The position numbers and the translations under genes were made by a program. Of a stretch of 64,000 bases of DNA, positions 37,611 to 48,107 are shown piece after piece. The notes under the pieces are model-generated. The model was not told where the DNA came from, did not search any database, and saw only the letters and a program-made list of their open reading frames with translations. The stretch spans positions 12,443,095-12,507,094 of the forward strand of contig OZ038439.1 in NCBI GenBank assembly GCA_964036275.1, given 5' to 3'. The stretch is from Litoditis marina (lineage: Eukaryota; Nematoda; Chromadorea; Rhabditida; Rhabditidae). How positions within the stretch are numbered: position 1 is the stretch's first letter; every line of letters starts with the position of its first letter.

Positions 37611-38880
37611 TGTGCGTGTACAAAATACGACACACCGAATTTGCGCCTCCAATCAAAAATATTTGGGCGCGAAACTACCGTAATTCAAATGTTTAACTAC
37701 TGTACTTAAGAACTTTCTATTTTCTGGCAGCTTTCCGCTTGTTTGATCACTTCTTCAATGGAATTGATGCAAATTATTGAATAATTTAATGATTGCACCG
37801 GTGTTAGAAGTCTTTTAAGTAATTGCTCGCACACCTTCATAGCTATTATCACTGCAGGTTTCGTAGCTTTAATTAATTAACACGTACCTTGATGGAAGAA
37901 ATGGTGCCATAACAGTTATTACCTAGTTACTTCGTCTACAACACCTTCATCTATAGTTGGGATCAAAATCAAGATCACAAAGATCTTTTTGAACTGATCC
38001 TCATATCGAAAAAAACCTACAAGTATTTCACACTAAGCTGTAACTGAACAAAATTGAATGTGCTCATGTTTATGCATTGAGTGTTTCGAAAGGTTAGGGG
38101 TAAGCCCGTTGAGGCTTTCGCTGAACGTTCAGATAGTTGTCTCTTTGCTCCAAACCAAACAACTTGTGAAAATCAGTTTATCATTCTTGAGGGTCGCGTG
38201 TATTCAACAAAACCGAAAGTTGCCTTCAAGTGGTTAAAGATCACAACTGGTGGTAGAATCAACCCGTGGATAAGGAATATATTAGCCCGCAGAACTGATG
38301 GTTGGAGAGAATGTGAATGCGCATCCATCATGCTATGGTGCGTAACAGCACACTTGCAACACTCATCGCATATCGTTGCCACTGTAGATCATCGTAGATG
38401 GGAGTTGCCTAGATCAAAACAGATCAATTTGGATTTGCGCATATGACCGGGACTCCGTACATATTATGATTTATCGACAACAATAGTGCGGTAATTGCTC
38501 ATTGTTCGTATTACATCTAGTTTGAAAATTAACTCAATATAATAGTCTGCGCAGTCATTCGATTGCTATATAAGAATGTAAGATGTTCTTAAAATGGGAT
38601 GATGGGAAACAGGGAAACGCTTCTGTGTACTTTGCAATGTCGGTTTATGTTTATTCGAAACTGGTTATTCACTTTAACCCGTCAACAATCGATAATATGA
38701 ATGAGAAATCACCATTCCCAGTAGAAAATCATTCAATATTTAGGATTGCAAATGAAAAGCAGCACAAAATTGCAATGTTCTTAACTACCGTAGTTAAATA
38801 TTTGAATTACGGTAGTTTCGCGCCCAAATTATTTTCACTGCAGGCGCAAATTTGGTGTGTCGTATTTTGTACACGCACAA
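37611..38880. mobile_element. 1.27-kb element with 103-bp terminal inverted repeats
   Basis: The segment 37611-37713 is repeated inverted at 38778-38880 with few differences; shared stretches include GTACAAAATACGACACACC and GGGCGCGAAACTACCGTAAT. The interior (37714-38777) contains an open frame of 121 codons (38081-38446) with no recognised motif, and its ATG is not supported by any context. It looks like a non-autonomous DNA transposon; no clear target duplication was identified. Confidence 0.7.
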
Positions 38881-39564
38881 ATGAGCCACAAAAGTGTCTA
38901 ACGATAACTGTTTCAAGATTTCATTTATTATATCACTCCAAACGAAATGATGTTTCTGGACTGCTCGCCAGATGTTTTTTCTTTGCATACACGAAGTATC
39001 TCTTCGCCACGGATATTGGGGGGCAGGCCTCTTCTCACAGTTCTGTTGTAACTGGGAATTGCTTCGACAAGATCATCACGCCAACGGACCATTGGACGGC
39101 CTTTAACTGTGCTTAGTTCATATTGCGAAAGTGCCTAACATACAACTTGCGCTTATCCAAATAGTGTAAACATCGCTCGCGCGGTATAGTGTTAGTCAAT
39201 TGGTGAGTCACGTGAATCATGTTGAACACAGCAGAATTCAGTAACGTGCAATGACAAAGTGCACGATTCCTCATTAGAAGGCTAACTTCACGTGACTATT
39301 CAATTGAATCGCAATTGTCCGTTTTATGAACGGAACTCCTTCCTTATATATGAGCTGACCAACTGACTATGGTGGTCCCAACTAAACCAGAAATAAGGTT
39401 TTCTGGTCGTGTTAAAACTATTGGGTAAAACCTCGATAAAGACCGAGAAAGGTAGTCCCACAAGAAAATAACCAATAAAATAGATGTTTTCTAAATAAAT
39501 TCACTGTTCAAAACTAATTACAAAATGAATAACTTACCTGAATCAAACAGTTCATTTTAGTTCA

Positions 39565-39783
39565 AGTCTCCATCATTCATAACCCAAATTATGTACAACC
39601 ATATTTCTGGGCTTAATGAATTGTCGTTTCCTATGTTCTACATAACTCGTTAATAGGCAACCTTCTCGATTAATCAGCTCGAGAGTACTTCTATTCATAA
39701 TTCACATAATGTTCAACCATATTTTTCGGCTCAATGAGTTGTCGAGCCAAGCAACCCAGTCCATTGTTGGTAGATCGGTCGCA
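39565..39783 (+). promoter_or_regulatory. Conserved upstream block of gene F
   Basis: It has the same doubled motif as 24935-25135: TATGTACAACCAT with GGGCTTAATGAATTGTCG, then ATGTTCAACCAT with GGCTCAATGAGTTGTCG and GAGCCAAGCAACCC, ending directly before the ATG. The gene E leader (34640-34711) keeps only the last part. Confidence 0.45.
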
Positions 39784-42365
39784 ATGATTCCTCTTCTCCT
39801 GATACTCGCCCACTTACCATCCTGGTCAAACGGCGTTTGTACTGATGTGAGTAGATAGTTCAGAGTAAATTGATTTCATCATTTTCATTGAAGTTGCTTT
39901 GGCATGCCAATGAAACTCCCAAGCAATTTGAGATTTGAGTAGAATAAATCATTGAAAGTTTGATTATTGTATATTGATACGAAAGCAAGAAAGAGAAAGA
40001 GAAAGAGAAAGAGAGAGTGAGAGAAAAAAAGAGTTGAAGAGAAGTGGAGAAAGAAGAAAGCTCGATCACTTAATGAACTTCGTTGCAGGCTCAAGAGGTT
40101 CTACATGGGAATTGGAGTATGAAAGAGAACCAAGTATTGGTGACAATGATGAACTACTCCGGCAACAGGTAAAAAATAGCATAAAGCCTGTTCCCAACGT
40201 CTTGGACAATTACAGTACACAGAAATTGCAGCTTGAAAGATTGTGATAAAAGTAAAAAGACCCTGTAATACATAAAATGACTTTAAAATAAAGTGACTTC
40301 CACATTCTTTGAATTTGGACGAATAAATGTTTTCAAGATAGTATAATTAGTTGTGGAGACCTTAATGCTGGAATCTTTTTTTTTCGTATCTCGGTGCACA
40401 GATTCATCATGAGAAACTTGGCATGAATGGTGAAACAATAAAGTTCTAGAAACTTCGACGTAAAGAAGGACGATTATGTGGACCAATCGCTTCAGTGCAA
40501 TTTATTTTTTATTGCAGTCCAAAGGTGCGATGTCTCAGGATTGGTTGTTCAAATGATCGTCCTTCTTTAACGTAATATATTTGTTCAGCTCGTTCTACAT
40601 CAGCCTGGCAACTAAAAATGGTAATTCAGCAATACATGCCAGGGTCAAGTTCAACGAGGTTAGTTTTAAACGCGTACGGTAACGAAATGTTTCATGCACG
40701 AAACACCGTTGGATCAAACTATACTGTTCGTCACTTGCACAGGCACGTGAAACATGTTAAACACAGCAGAACTCAGAAATGTGCAATTGCAAAGTGCACG
40801 TTTCCTCATTATAATTCCAACTTCACGTGACTATTCATTTTACTTCTAGTATACAAACCCAGAAGGATAAGGCAACCTATACGATATATGATTACTTTGA
40901 AAAAAAAAGAATCGTTCAGGCTCGATAGCGTGGTAGGGAAATAATCAACACATATTTACTACTACTTAAAAACGTATCTAGATTGCACTTTAATACTTGC
41001 TACTTGGCCCTACACAAACATATTGTTCCATTCATTTAGTTGAAAAAGTCTGTCATATACATATCGCGTTCGGCGGGTATCGAACTCGAAGGCCGTATGC
41101 ATGAAACATCTCGGGCCGGGTTGGGATGTTATCCCGAGCTCGATCTGGCTATTTCCCGGCTAATTGAGGTCGGGATAGCATTCCAACCCGGCCCGGGATT
41201 TTTCATTCATACTGCCTCAGGCGGCGTAGCAAACCGTCCAACATCATGAGGAGTTCATCTGAGTTTCTCATGGGATACCTCATGAGCTACTCGTGAACTC
41301 TTAACGTTGTAGCATGGCAATAACATACCGTATTGAGAACTCATGAGATACTCGTGCTAATCATGGGGTGATCTCATGAACTTTTGTGGGGATTGCTACG
41401 CCGTCGGGTCATGAAGGGAACTACCACATGTGAGTCACATCCGTCACCCTATGATTATTTTCAGTCCAAAATTGCATATCAGGAAAGCTCTAGCTGGGTA
41501 TTTGCTGAAGCGGAGAAAAAGCAACGCTCCTTTGCCGCAAACACAACGGTTGATATTCAAATCAAATACGTGCAGAACATGTGGATGGTATGTTCACTCA
41601 ATCGTTTTGTAGTTGAATACAGTCGAAAATGTAACATATATAGGAAAACGATCGGACCATTTCGCTTTTCTGTCGAAAGGAGTTGGAATTGCGATTCCCA
41701 TTTTTTTGTGTGTCCAAAATCATTTGGACTTGCAATTCCAATTCTTTCACATATCAGAACAACTGGAATTGGAATTGGAATTGACTTGATTCTCCCTCGG
41801 AATTGATTCAAAATTGATTTTTGGAATTGATTCACAACCCTAATGTGTGTATGATGCCATAATGGTTAGTTTGTCGTGTTCAAATTACCGTATCTGTTCA
41901 ATGAAAATAATTCAGTACAACATATATGTTTTAGATGATTTAACTGGTTATGTCATAACCGCCTCGAGAACCATGGAACCTTTTTGGATTAGTATCAACG
42001 ATTTCGAGTACAAAATTCACCGAGCACATCATCTCAATCAACCACATTAAACGTAGTAATAGTCCAAATATGTTTGATACAATGACAATATACTAGAAGT
42101 AAATTTGAATATTTACGTAAAGTTGGCATTCTAATGAGAAATCATGTACGTTATCATTGCACGTTTCTGAGTTCTGCTGTGTTTAACATGTTTCACGTGA
42201 CTGTGCAAGTGACTAATAGTATAGTTCAATATGCAGGTGTCCGTCATGGGACTGGAGAGCAACTACACCAAGTCTCCCTGGAATGTGAGCAGCGTGACTC
42301 ACTTGAGTATCTGTGAGGACGATGCCAACGTGATAGACACGCCGAGAGTGTACATTTGTCCATGA
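39784..42365 (+). CDS. Secreted galectin-like protein F
   Basis: Five exons: 39784-39846, 40089-40168, 40589-40658, 41465-41587, 42237-42365; phases 0, 2, 0, 0; 154 residues. Signal peptide MIPLLLILAHLPSWSNG. Exon 2 in the family frame reads EVLHGNWSMKENQ and VTMMNYSG; exon 3 SSFYISLATKNG and AIHARVKFNE; exon 4 NTTVDIQIKYVQNMWM; exon 5 SPWNVSSVTHLSIC and PRVYICP. AIHARVKFNE lines up with the galectin ALHFNPRFDE block: H is kept, N is replaced, and the R position is K. Exon 2 is also open in another frame (WELEYEREPS...), but only the chosen frame keeps phases with exons 1 and 3. Intron 3 holds a CACGTGA MITE, a hairpin element and a GGCGGCG MITE side by side; intron 4 an AATTCC element and another CACGTGA copy. 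Confidence 0.8.
40461..40570. mobile_element. MITE, AAGGACGATTATGTGG family, copy 3
   Basis: Ends TAAAGAAGGACGATTATGTG and AATGATCGTCCTTCTTTA are inverted repeats. It lies in intron 2 of gene F, ending about 19 bases before the exon 3 acceptor, so it may influence that acceptor. Confidence 0.7.
41091..41219. mobile_element. CCCGGGCC-GGGTTG hairpin element, copy 2
   Basis: Starts GGCCGTATGCATGAAACAT and ends TTTTTCATTCATACTGCC, with long internal arms (TCGGGCCGGGTTGGGATG / CATTCCAACCCGGCCCGG). It directly abuts the GGCGGCG MITE at 41220-41405 inside intron 3 of gene F. Confidence 0.7.
41220..41405. mobile_element. MITE, GGCGGCGTAGCAA family, copy 3
   Basis: Starts GGCGGCGTAGCAAACC and ends GGATTGCTACGCCGTC, with several TCATGAG palindromes. 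It lies directly beside the hairpin element in intron 3 of gene F and ends about 60 bases before exon 4. Confidence 0.75.
41690..41845. repeat. AATTCC element with one recognisable cap
   Basis: GGAATTG/CAATTCC units in both orientations, ending ATTCACAACCCTAA. The left end is not clear. It lies in intron 4 of gene F. Confidence 0.55.
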
Positions 42366-42962
42366 TTTCCGGCACGTTTTATCTGTTTACGTGAAAGTAT
42401 CACGTGTCACGTGTAGAATACGGCAAATACTGTTTCATTTTCACATGATTGTGAACTTCTTCTCCACATTGTTGTATCTGTAACGTTTCCCTGACTTCCT
42501 TTTTTCAGTTAGTGGTGCCGTTTCTGTCAGTACTCTACACCTTTTTGTCTGAATAGATAAATTCACGCCTGATATCAACGTGATTCTTGAAAGGTCAAAA
42601 AAACTTAGTTCTTCATTTAAATAGAGTATGTGATACTCAGGTTTCAAATGAACTTTCCACGAAAAAAATTGGTTCTTTGGTTCAACAACTGTGCGTATTT
42701 TCACATGTTTCATAACCTAACCACTAGTATACGTTGCATACTGTTCCACCGAAAACATGAGAAACAGATGAGCTTTCGCAAAGATGGAATCGAGAATTGC
42801 ACAAATTACGATTTGAGGTGACTATTCCGCTTTTCTTCACCGTGATTTCGCATGATCTATGGCTGCGGTCATAAATATCGCCAACTAATGGTGTGGCCAG
42901 TTGCCTAACAACCAGTAAAACAACATGCGATTCCACGTACGAAACCAACAGTTCCCACTTCG

Positions 42963-45900
42963 ATGTACCAGTTGTGTGTTTTTCTTGTGCTATTCTTGGA
43001 GCCAAATTACTCTTCAGAAAAATGTGGGAAAAATGTGAGTCGGTTGGTTGAAATTTCTTCTTCACGAGAACTATTATATAGTGCGTGCCAAATTTTAAAA
43101 AAAAAGGCTGGGTTCAGACTACGCGCCTCCAACTCGAGCCTCTGCACCCAGATGCAGCGGCAAAAAATAGCAAAGGCTGCCTTCCTGAAAAACGCCGCCG
43201 CATCCGGATTTGGAGGCTCAAAGCCGCTGGATTTTTTCCGATAAAAGTATGAACCAACTTGGAACCAAATTTCACCCAGTTTCAGCTGGTTTACACAAGA
43301 ACACCTACTATAACTTCTTTTGAACCAAATTTCACCCAGTTTCAGCTGGTTCACACAAGAACACCAACCTTGATAGCTATATGCTTCCCGTCGAGCGCTG
43401 CCACACATCTCGGGTAATCGTATCTGTTTTGGAACTGCCTTGCAGACTTTTCAAGATCAGCACGTGTTACTGGAGGGAAAGCGGAGTCTTGCATAACTGA
43501 AAGAGAAAGAGGAAATTATTCTTCCCCACTTTTACTTAGACGTTGAGTTATGAGCCCGCTACTCCTACAACATTCTCAGAAAGCAAACAACCCGAGTTCT
43601 ACCATAGAAGTGAGTACGGGCGTAGTATCTGGATTACCTTCAATTATGGCCCTTGTGACTTCCGATATTACGACTGAACAAGTAGATTTACCAACGTTGA
43701 ACTCTTTGGCCAGGGCCTCAAATGTGTAGGAGTGACCGGCCCACCTGAAACAGAACAATTTGAAAGCAAAAATCAACATATTCCGCACACTGAGCTTCTT
43801 CCTTGGTGGAACAAACCCGAATAACGTTGAAAACTACGTATGGATCAGAATATAAACAGTATTCTCACCTCAGAAAGAGACACAAACGTTGCATGGAGAT
43901 AATCGGTTGTCTGTGAGTCGTTTCGTGATTCAATCTGTGAGCTATCGCATTGTGAAGATCCATGAACTCTCCAGCGCTCAATCTTGCATATTCGATAAAG
44001 GCATTCTCGTCCTTTGAGCCCAGATAGGAATCAAATGTTTGGAATCGGGTGTACAATTGAGGAAGGTGTTCTGCTCTTATGTAGGCCCTTTGCTTAGACG
44101 ATACCAAGGTCAACATTGTACCGAAAATAGCTTGAGCAAGTTTCAGTTTCTGCCGTAGACGTGCAGAAGCTACCGCGCGAGAAGGACGTGGTACCATCCT
44201 AGAATAATATCACTGTCTTCAACAAATGGCGTAACATTTCGTAGGAACTGTACATTCTTCACAATTAGGATCACAAGGTAACTCCTCCATTGACGAAATC
44301 TGCACCCAGATGGACAATACATAATATGAGCAAGAAATCGTATTCGAATATATATTATAAGTAGTATGAATCAGTTCACGAAAATAAAAACTGAAATGAA
44401 ATGAATTGATAATGTGAAGGCTCGAACGTCACGGCCTCTGCCTTTGATAGCAAGCAAAGGCAGCGGCATCTCGAGTTGGATGCAAAAGCCGCCCAATCCG
44501 GCGGCAAATGTGAGCGGCCGAGGCAAAATAAGTATGAACCTTCCAAATGCACCTGGGTGCACGAGTTTCTGCACCTGGGTGCAGCGGCTCAATCGATAAT
44601 CATGATTTTAGCAGGCGCGCCCCCGAGTTGAAAAGCCGCTGCATCTGGGTGCACGTAGTCTGAACCCAGCCTAACAGAGACACAGACTACTGTATGCGGT
44701 GCACCGATATCAATTTTATCTCGGTTGTAGTTTCAATTAGCTGATTGCAGAAGATTGGCGCAACTGTTGATGACGCATTTACATTGGGTTTTCGGCACCA
44801 TGCCAACGGAACTTCCAAGCAAGTAACGTGATGCCTTGAGAAGGAAGAATACTATTGAAAGCTGATGCCCACTATTGTAACTGCATTCAAGGAATCCATA
44901 TGTGATGAGGCGTCTATTGAAAACGCTCATCCAAATGTTCGTCGGCACCCTGACGAGGTCCAGCTGGGATCCCAGAAACTTAAAGGGACCGTTCCTCTTT
45001 AATTTGGAGGTTTGAGCTGATTAGTCGATATTGTTCACATTAAAAAACCAAAATCATTCATATAGGTGTCAACTTCCTATCTTGCTCCGTGTTCTTGAAA
45101 ATGCGGCGCGACCACGCGCACGTACATACACCGCCGAGTTCACCTACGTACAAAAATTTCAAAATGTTCATAAAATTACAAAACCATATTCAAAACATGG
45201 CCAAAATTACCAATATGAAATCTGTGGAGAAAGATTTGTAAATATCATGAAAACTACAAAGCAGTGATAGATTAAGGATTGCTACATTACAGTAACCCAA
45301 ATCATGTTGGCTTCTGTTTTGCTTCGTAATAATGTGGTTTTCTGAACTCTCTGTACGTAAGGTATAAACTTTCATTACAAAACAGAATAAATGACGTTTT
45401 TCATTTTTCCAAAATTACCTACTTTGCACATTATAGAGGTACGGTCCCTTTTGTACCGCAGACATTATGCACACACTTACCTGTTTTCACCAGCAAATAT
45501 AAGAGAAGAAATGAAAGAAAAAGAGAAAGGAGAATAGGCAATTCGATGAAGCAAATGGGAAAAAAAGAGAGTATAGAACCTGTGCGCCGCGATCTTTTAC
45601 ATAGCCAAAACCTCAACCTCTCCTCTAAAACCTCTATTTAAGGCTGAAACGGTCGTACATGGAAAATGGAGTATGGAGGAGAACCAAATAATGGTGACAA
45701 AAGTGAAATACTCTGGGAAAAGGTGAGAATTCACCTACATTCTGTTTCTAACGATCGATGAAAATTGCAGTACAGATTTTCAGAAAAAAAAATATATAAA
45801 GCCCTCTCAATTTCCCATTGCACCAACCTTTGCACTGGATCAATATATGAACTGCGTTCGATGTTTTCTGCTTCTGAATCCAACTATTTATCGAACTTAT

Positions 45901-47537
45901 CGAACATCAAAAAAATTTTGTTCTTCTTGTATTCGTTCAGCTCGTTCTACATGAACCTGGAAACTGAAAATGGTGATGCAGCAATACATGTCAGGGTCAG
46001 GTTCGACGAGGTTGGTTTTCCACGGATACATCAACGAAATTTTGAACGAATTATACCCAAAGCAACGAAGGATCAAACTACAAACAACACATACTTACTA
46101 CTACTGAAGCATGTATCTACATTGTAACTTCATACTTGCTACTTGACTGTATACAAATATGTTCTTAAATAGTTGAATAACTTCCGCCATATTAATACCG
46201 CGGTGAGTGGGTATCGAACCCAGACTAGAAGATCTCGGCACCCTTCATCCCGTCCGGCGTCTTCTCAAACATACGCTATTTTTCTGCTCTTACATGTCGC
46301 TGAGATACGAGTGGCGCTATATTAAAGGAGACCGGAAAACAACTTGAGCAGAGGTTTAGTTTAAGGCTGTTTTTAACTGTATTGAGATCAGGGAGCACAA
46401 ATAACTCGCATATTAGTTCGACCAGTCCACGTGACATTCACACGACAATGCCGCGCGACACGCAACGCGTCCAAGCAAAAGTAGGATACAGCAGCTTTTC
46501 GAGAAACCATGTTGCTCTACGGTCTCCTTTAAGGCATAGCAGGATGGGGTGATACTCTAGCATACGTACTCAGTTCAAGTGGACTGACTATCGAATATAG
46601 TTGCCATTTTCCCCATAAAGACAGCAGCAGGGTCGATTGATTGAGCGATGCGGGGCGAGCGGTCGTGGATTACTTGCCAGTGATTGAGAGAGTGGGTAAT
46701 GATGATACGCAGAACCCCACCCATCACCAAATCGATGATACGGTGTCCACAACGGTTTAACCAATCCTATACCAATCTCTTGATTACTCATCTTTCATTC
46801 TAGGATTTTTTTCAGTCTATTATCGACCATCAGACGAACTCTAACTGGGGGTCTACTGATGCGGTGATAGAGCAACGCTTTTTTTCTGAGAACACAACGG
46901 TTATTACTCAAATTAAGTACGTGCAGAGCATGTGGACGGTGGGTTCCGTCATTCGTTTTTGTAGTTGTACATAGTCAAAAAATAACACGTATTTGTATGA
47001 GTAAATAGTACATGCGAGGAAACATCGAATCATATACCTTTTCAGCTGCTGTTAGATGGAGATCAGGTACTTATAGAAAAGGGTCTCACCCGAACCGGAC
47101 AGTGATTCCGTTTTTCTCGTGACACCTCTTTCAGCATTGTTTATTTATTCCCATCTGAATATTTCTAGTTTCTCGGCTCACCTACCTTGTACACTAGAAA
47201 AGGAACACTGATGATTATGTTACGTTTCCATTAAGGTCGCATCAATTGTATCATATTCGCCTCCGAGAACATTAGAACCTTCTTGAATCACTACCAAACG
47301 AAAATCAGTACATTTCCAACTGAACGTATTAGCTCATGTATCACATTCAAAGTACTAATAGCCAAAATATGTTATTTTCAATGAATATAACTCAATATGA
47401 ATGTCCAGGTCTCCTTCATGGGATTGGAGAGCAACTATACCAAATCTCCTTGGAATGTGAGCAGCGTGACTCACTTGAGCATTTGTCAAGATGAAGCCAA
47501 CGTGATAGACACGCCGAGAGTGTACACTTGTCCATGA
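42963..47537 (+). CDS. Secreted galectin-like protein G with transposon-filled intron 1
   Basis: Five exons: 42963-43034, 45643-45722, 45941-46010, 46816-46938, 47409-47537; phases 0, 2, 0, 0; 157 residues. Signal peptide MYQLCVFLVLFLEPN. Exon 2 VVHGKWSMEENQ; exon 3 SSFYMNLETENGD and AIHVRVRFDE; exon 4 SNWGS, QIKYVQSMWT; exon 5 SPWNVSSVTHLSIC and PRVYTCP. AIHVRVRFDE against the galectin ALHFNPRFDE block keeps H and R, with R where N is expected; NWG matches the galectin tryptophan region. Exons 4 and 5 are near-identical to those of gene F, and the 3' flanks also match (42441-42600 and 47630-47780), so F and G duplicated recently. Intron 1 (2.6 kb) holds a PIF/Harbinger element, and intron 3 a nested MITE pair and a dispersed repeat. 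Confidence 0.8.
43255..43365. repeat. Two tandem repeats inside the Harbinger element
   Basis: Two copies of a roughly 45-bp unit with CCAAATTTCACCCAGTTTCA and CACAAGAACACC, near 43262-43305 and 43323-43366. They stand exactly where the transposase reading frame is lost. Confidence 0.75.
43369..44197 (-). pseudogene. Harbinger transposase, N-terminal half only
   Basis: Three exons on the minus strand: 44197-43869, 43744-43638 and 43496-43369, with compatible phases (donors GTGAGA, GTAATC; acceptors TTTCAG). The helix-turn-helix part reads YTFEALAKEFNVGKSTCSVV, and the start of the DDE domain reads QFQNRYDYPRCVAALDGKHI, which is the DDE_Tnp_4 block bearing the first catalytic aspartate. The remaining catalytic residues are missing: downstream of 43369 come two 45-bp tandem repeats and the transposon end. 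It therefore cannot code an active transposase unless supplied in trans by another copy. Confidence 0.8.
46226..46571. mobile_element. MITE (GTACGTATGCTAGAAGATC family) interrupted by another MITE
   Basis: The left part CTAGAAGATCTCGG..CATACGCTATTTTTCTGCT and the right part ATGGGGTGATACTCTAGCATACGTACTC belong to the family of 7737-7907 and 23360-23531. They are separated by a TTAA-flanked element (46326-46528). Located in intron 3 of gene G. Confidence 0.7.
46326..46528. mobile_element. Nested TTAA-flanked MITE
   Basis: A 203-bp insert with ends AGGAGACCGG and ACGGTCTCCT (9-bp inverted repeat AGGAGACCG / CGGTCTCCT), flanked by TTAA at 46322-46325 and 46529-46532. TTAA duplication points to a piggyBac-type source. 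Its insertion into another MITE gives a relative age. Confidence 0.8.
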
Positions 47538-48107
47538 TATCCAGCACCCTTTGGACCCTCTGGCTAGTTACGTGAAAGTGTCACGTGTCTGTGAATTTGA
47601 CTGTGAACTTTTTTTTCCATTTGCGCATAATTGTAAACGTCTTCTCCATATCTTTGTATCTGTCGCGCTTCCCTGATTTCCTTTTTTCAGTTTGTGGTGC
47701 CGTTTCTGTTTGACCTTCACACATTCGTAGTCTGAATAGATAATTTTTTGCCTGATATCAACGAGATCCTTGAAATGTGAGAAAAATTGTTTTCATGTGA
47801 TATAAATCGTGAAGTGCTGGTCTCAAAAAATTAAGGAAAAAGATTGTACTACAAGTGTATGGCACATATTATGTTGCATACTGACATGTAAACAAAAAAA
47901 ATTTCAGGAAAAAATCAAATTAGCACAAATCACAATTTTTCGGATGTTTAAGGTGACTACCATTTTCTCCAGCGTATGTTTGCATCGTAATTGACTGTTT
48001 CCGTGTATAAAAACCAACGAAATATGTTTCTTTTATCCTCGGATGAGCCTGTCACTCAGCAACCAGTAAAACTACTTGCTGACAGAACTGACAGTTCACA
48101 CTCCAAC

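Larger units (their letters stand above)
36443..39564. other. Spacer between galectin-like copies E and F
   Basis: No host exon was recognised. It holds two capped TCGAAAA elements (36876-37020 and 37173-37285), a dispersed repeat (37315-37512), the 1.27-kb element with 103-bp TIRs (37611-38880) and a CACGTGA-family MITE (39200-39305). The open frames at 38081-38446 and 38583-39116 lie in or across the TIR element and match nothing I recognise. Confidence 0.6.
43107..44674 (-). mobile_element. PIF/Harbinger-type DNA transposon, internally deleted
   Basis: Terminal inverted repeats GGCTGGGTTCAGACTACG (43107-43124) and CGTAGTCTGAACCCAGCC (44657-44674) are perfect over 18 bp and typical of Harbinger-type ends. 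Subterminal parts repeat CTGCACCCAGATGCAGCGG-like blocks in both orientations. The element carries a truncated transposase on its minus strand. It sits in intron 1 of gene G. A three-base TAA adjoins the right end, but a matching left duplication is obscured by a poly-A run. Confidence 0.85.

Noticed and set aside
38583..39116. Open frame of 177 codons
   Set aside because: It crosses the right TIR of the 1.27-kb element, so coding across that boundary is unlikely.
40089..40168. Alternative exon 2 reading STWELEYEREPS in gene F (also in E)
   Set aside because: Only the other frame (LHGNWSMKENQ) keeps phases with both neighbours and matches copies C, G, H and I.
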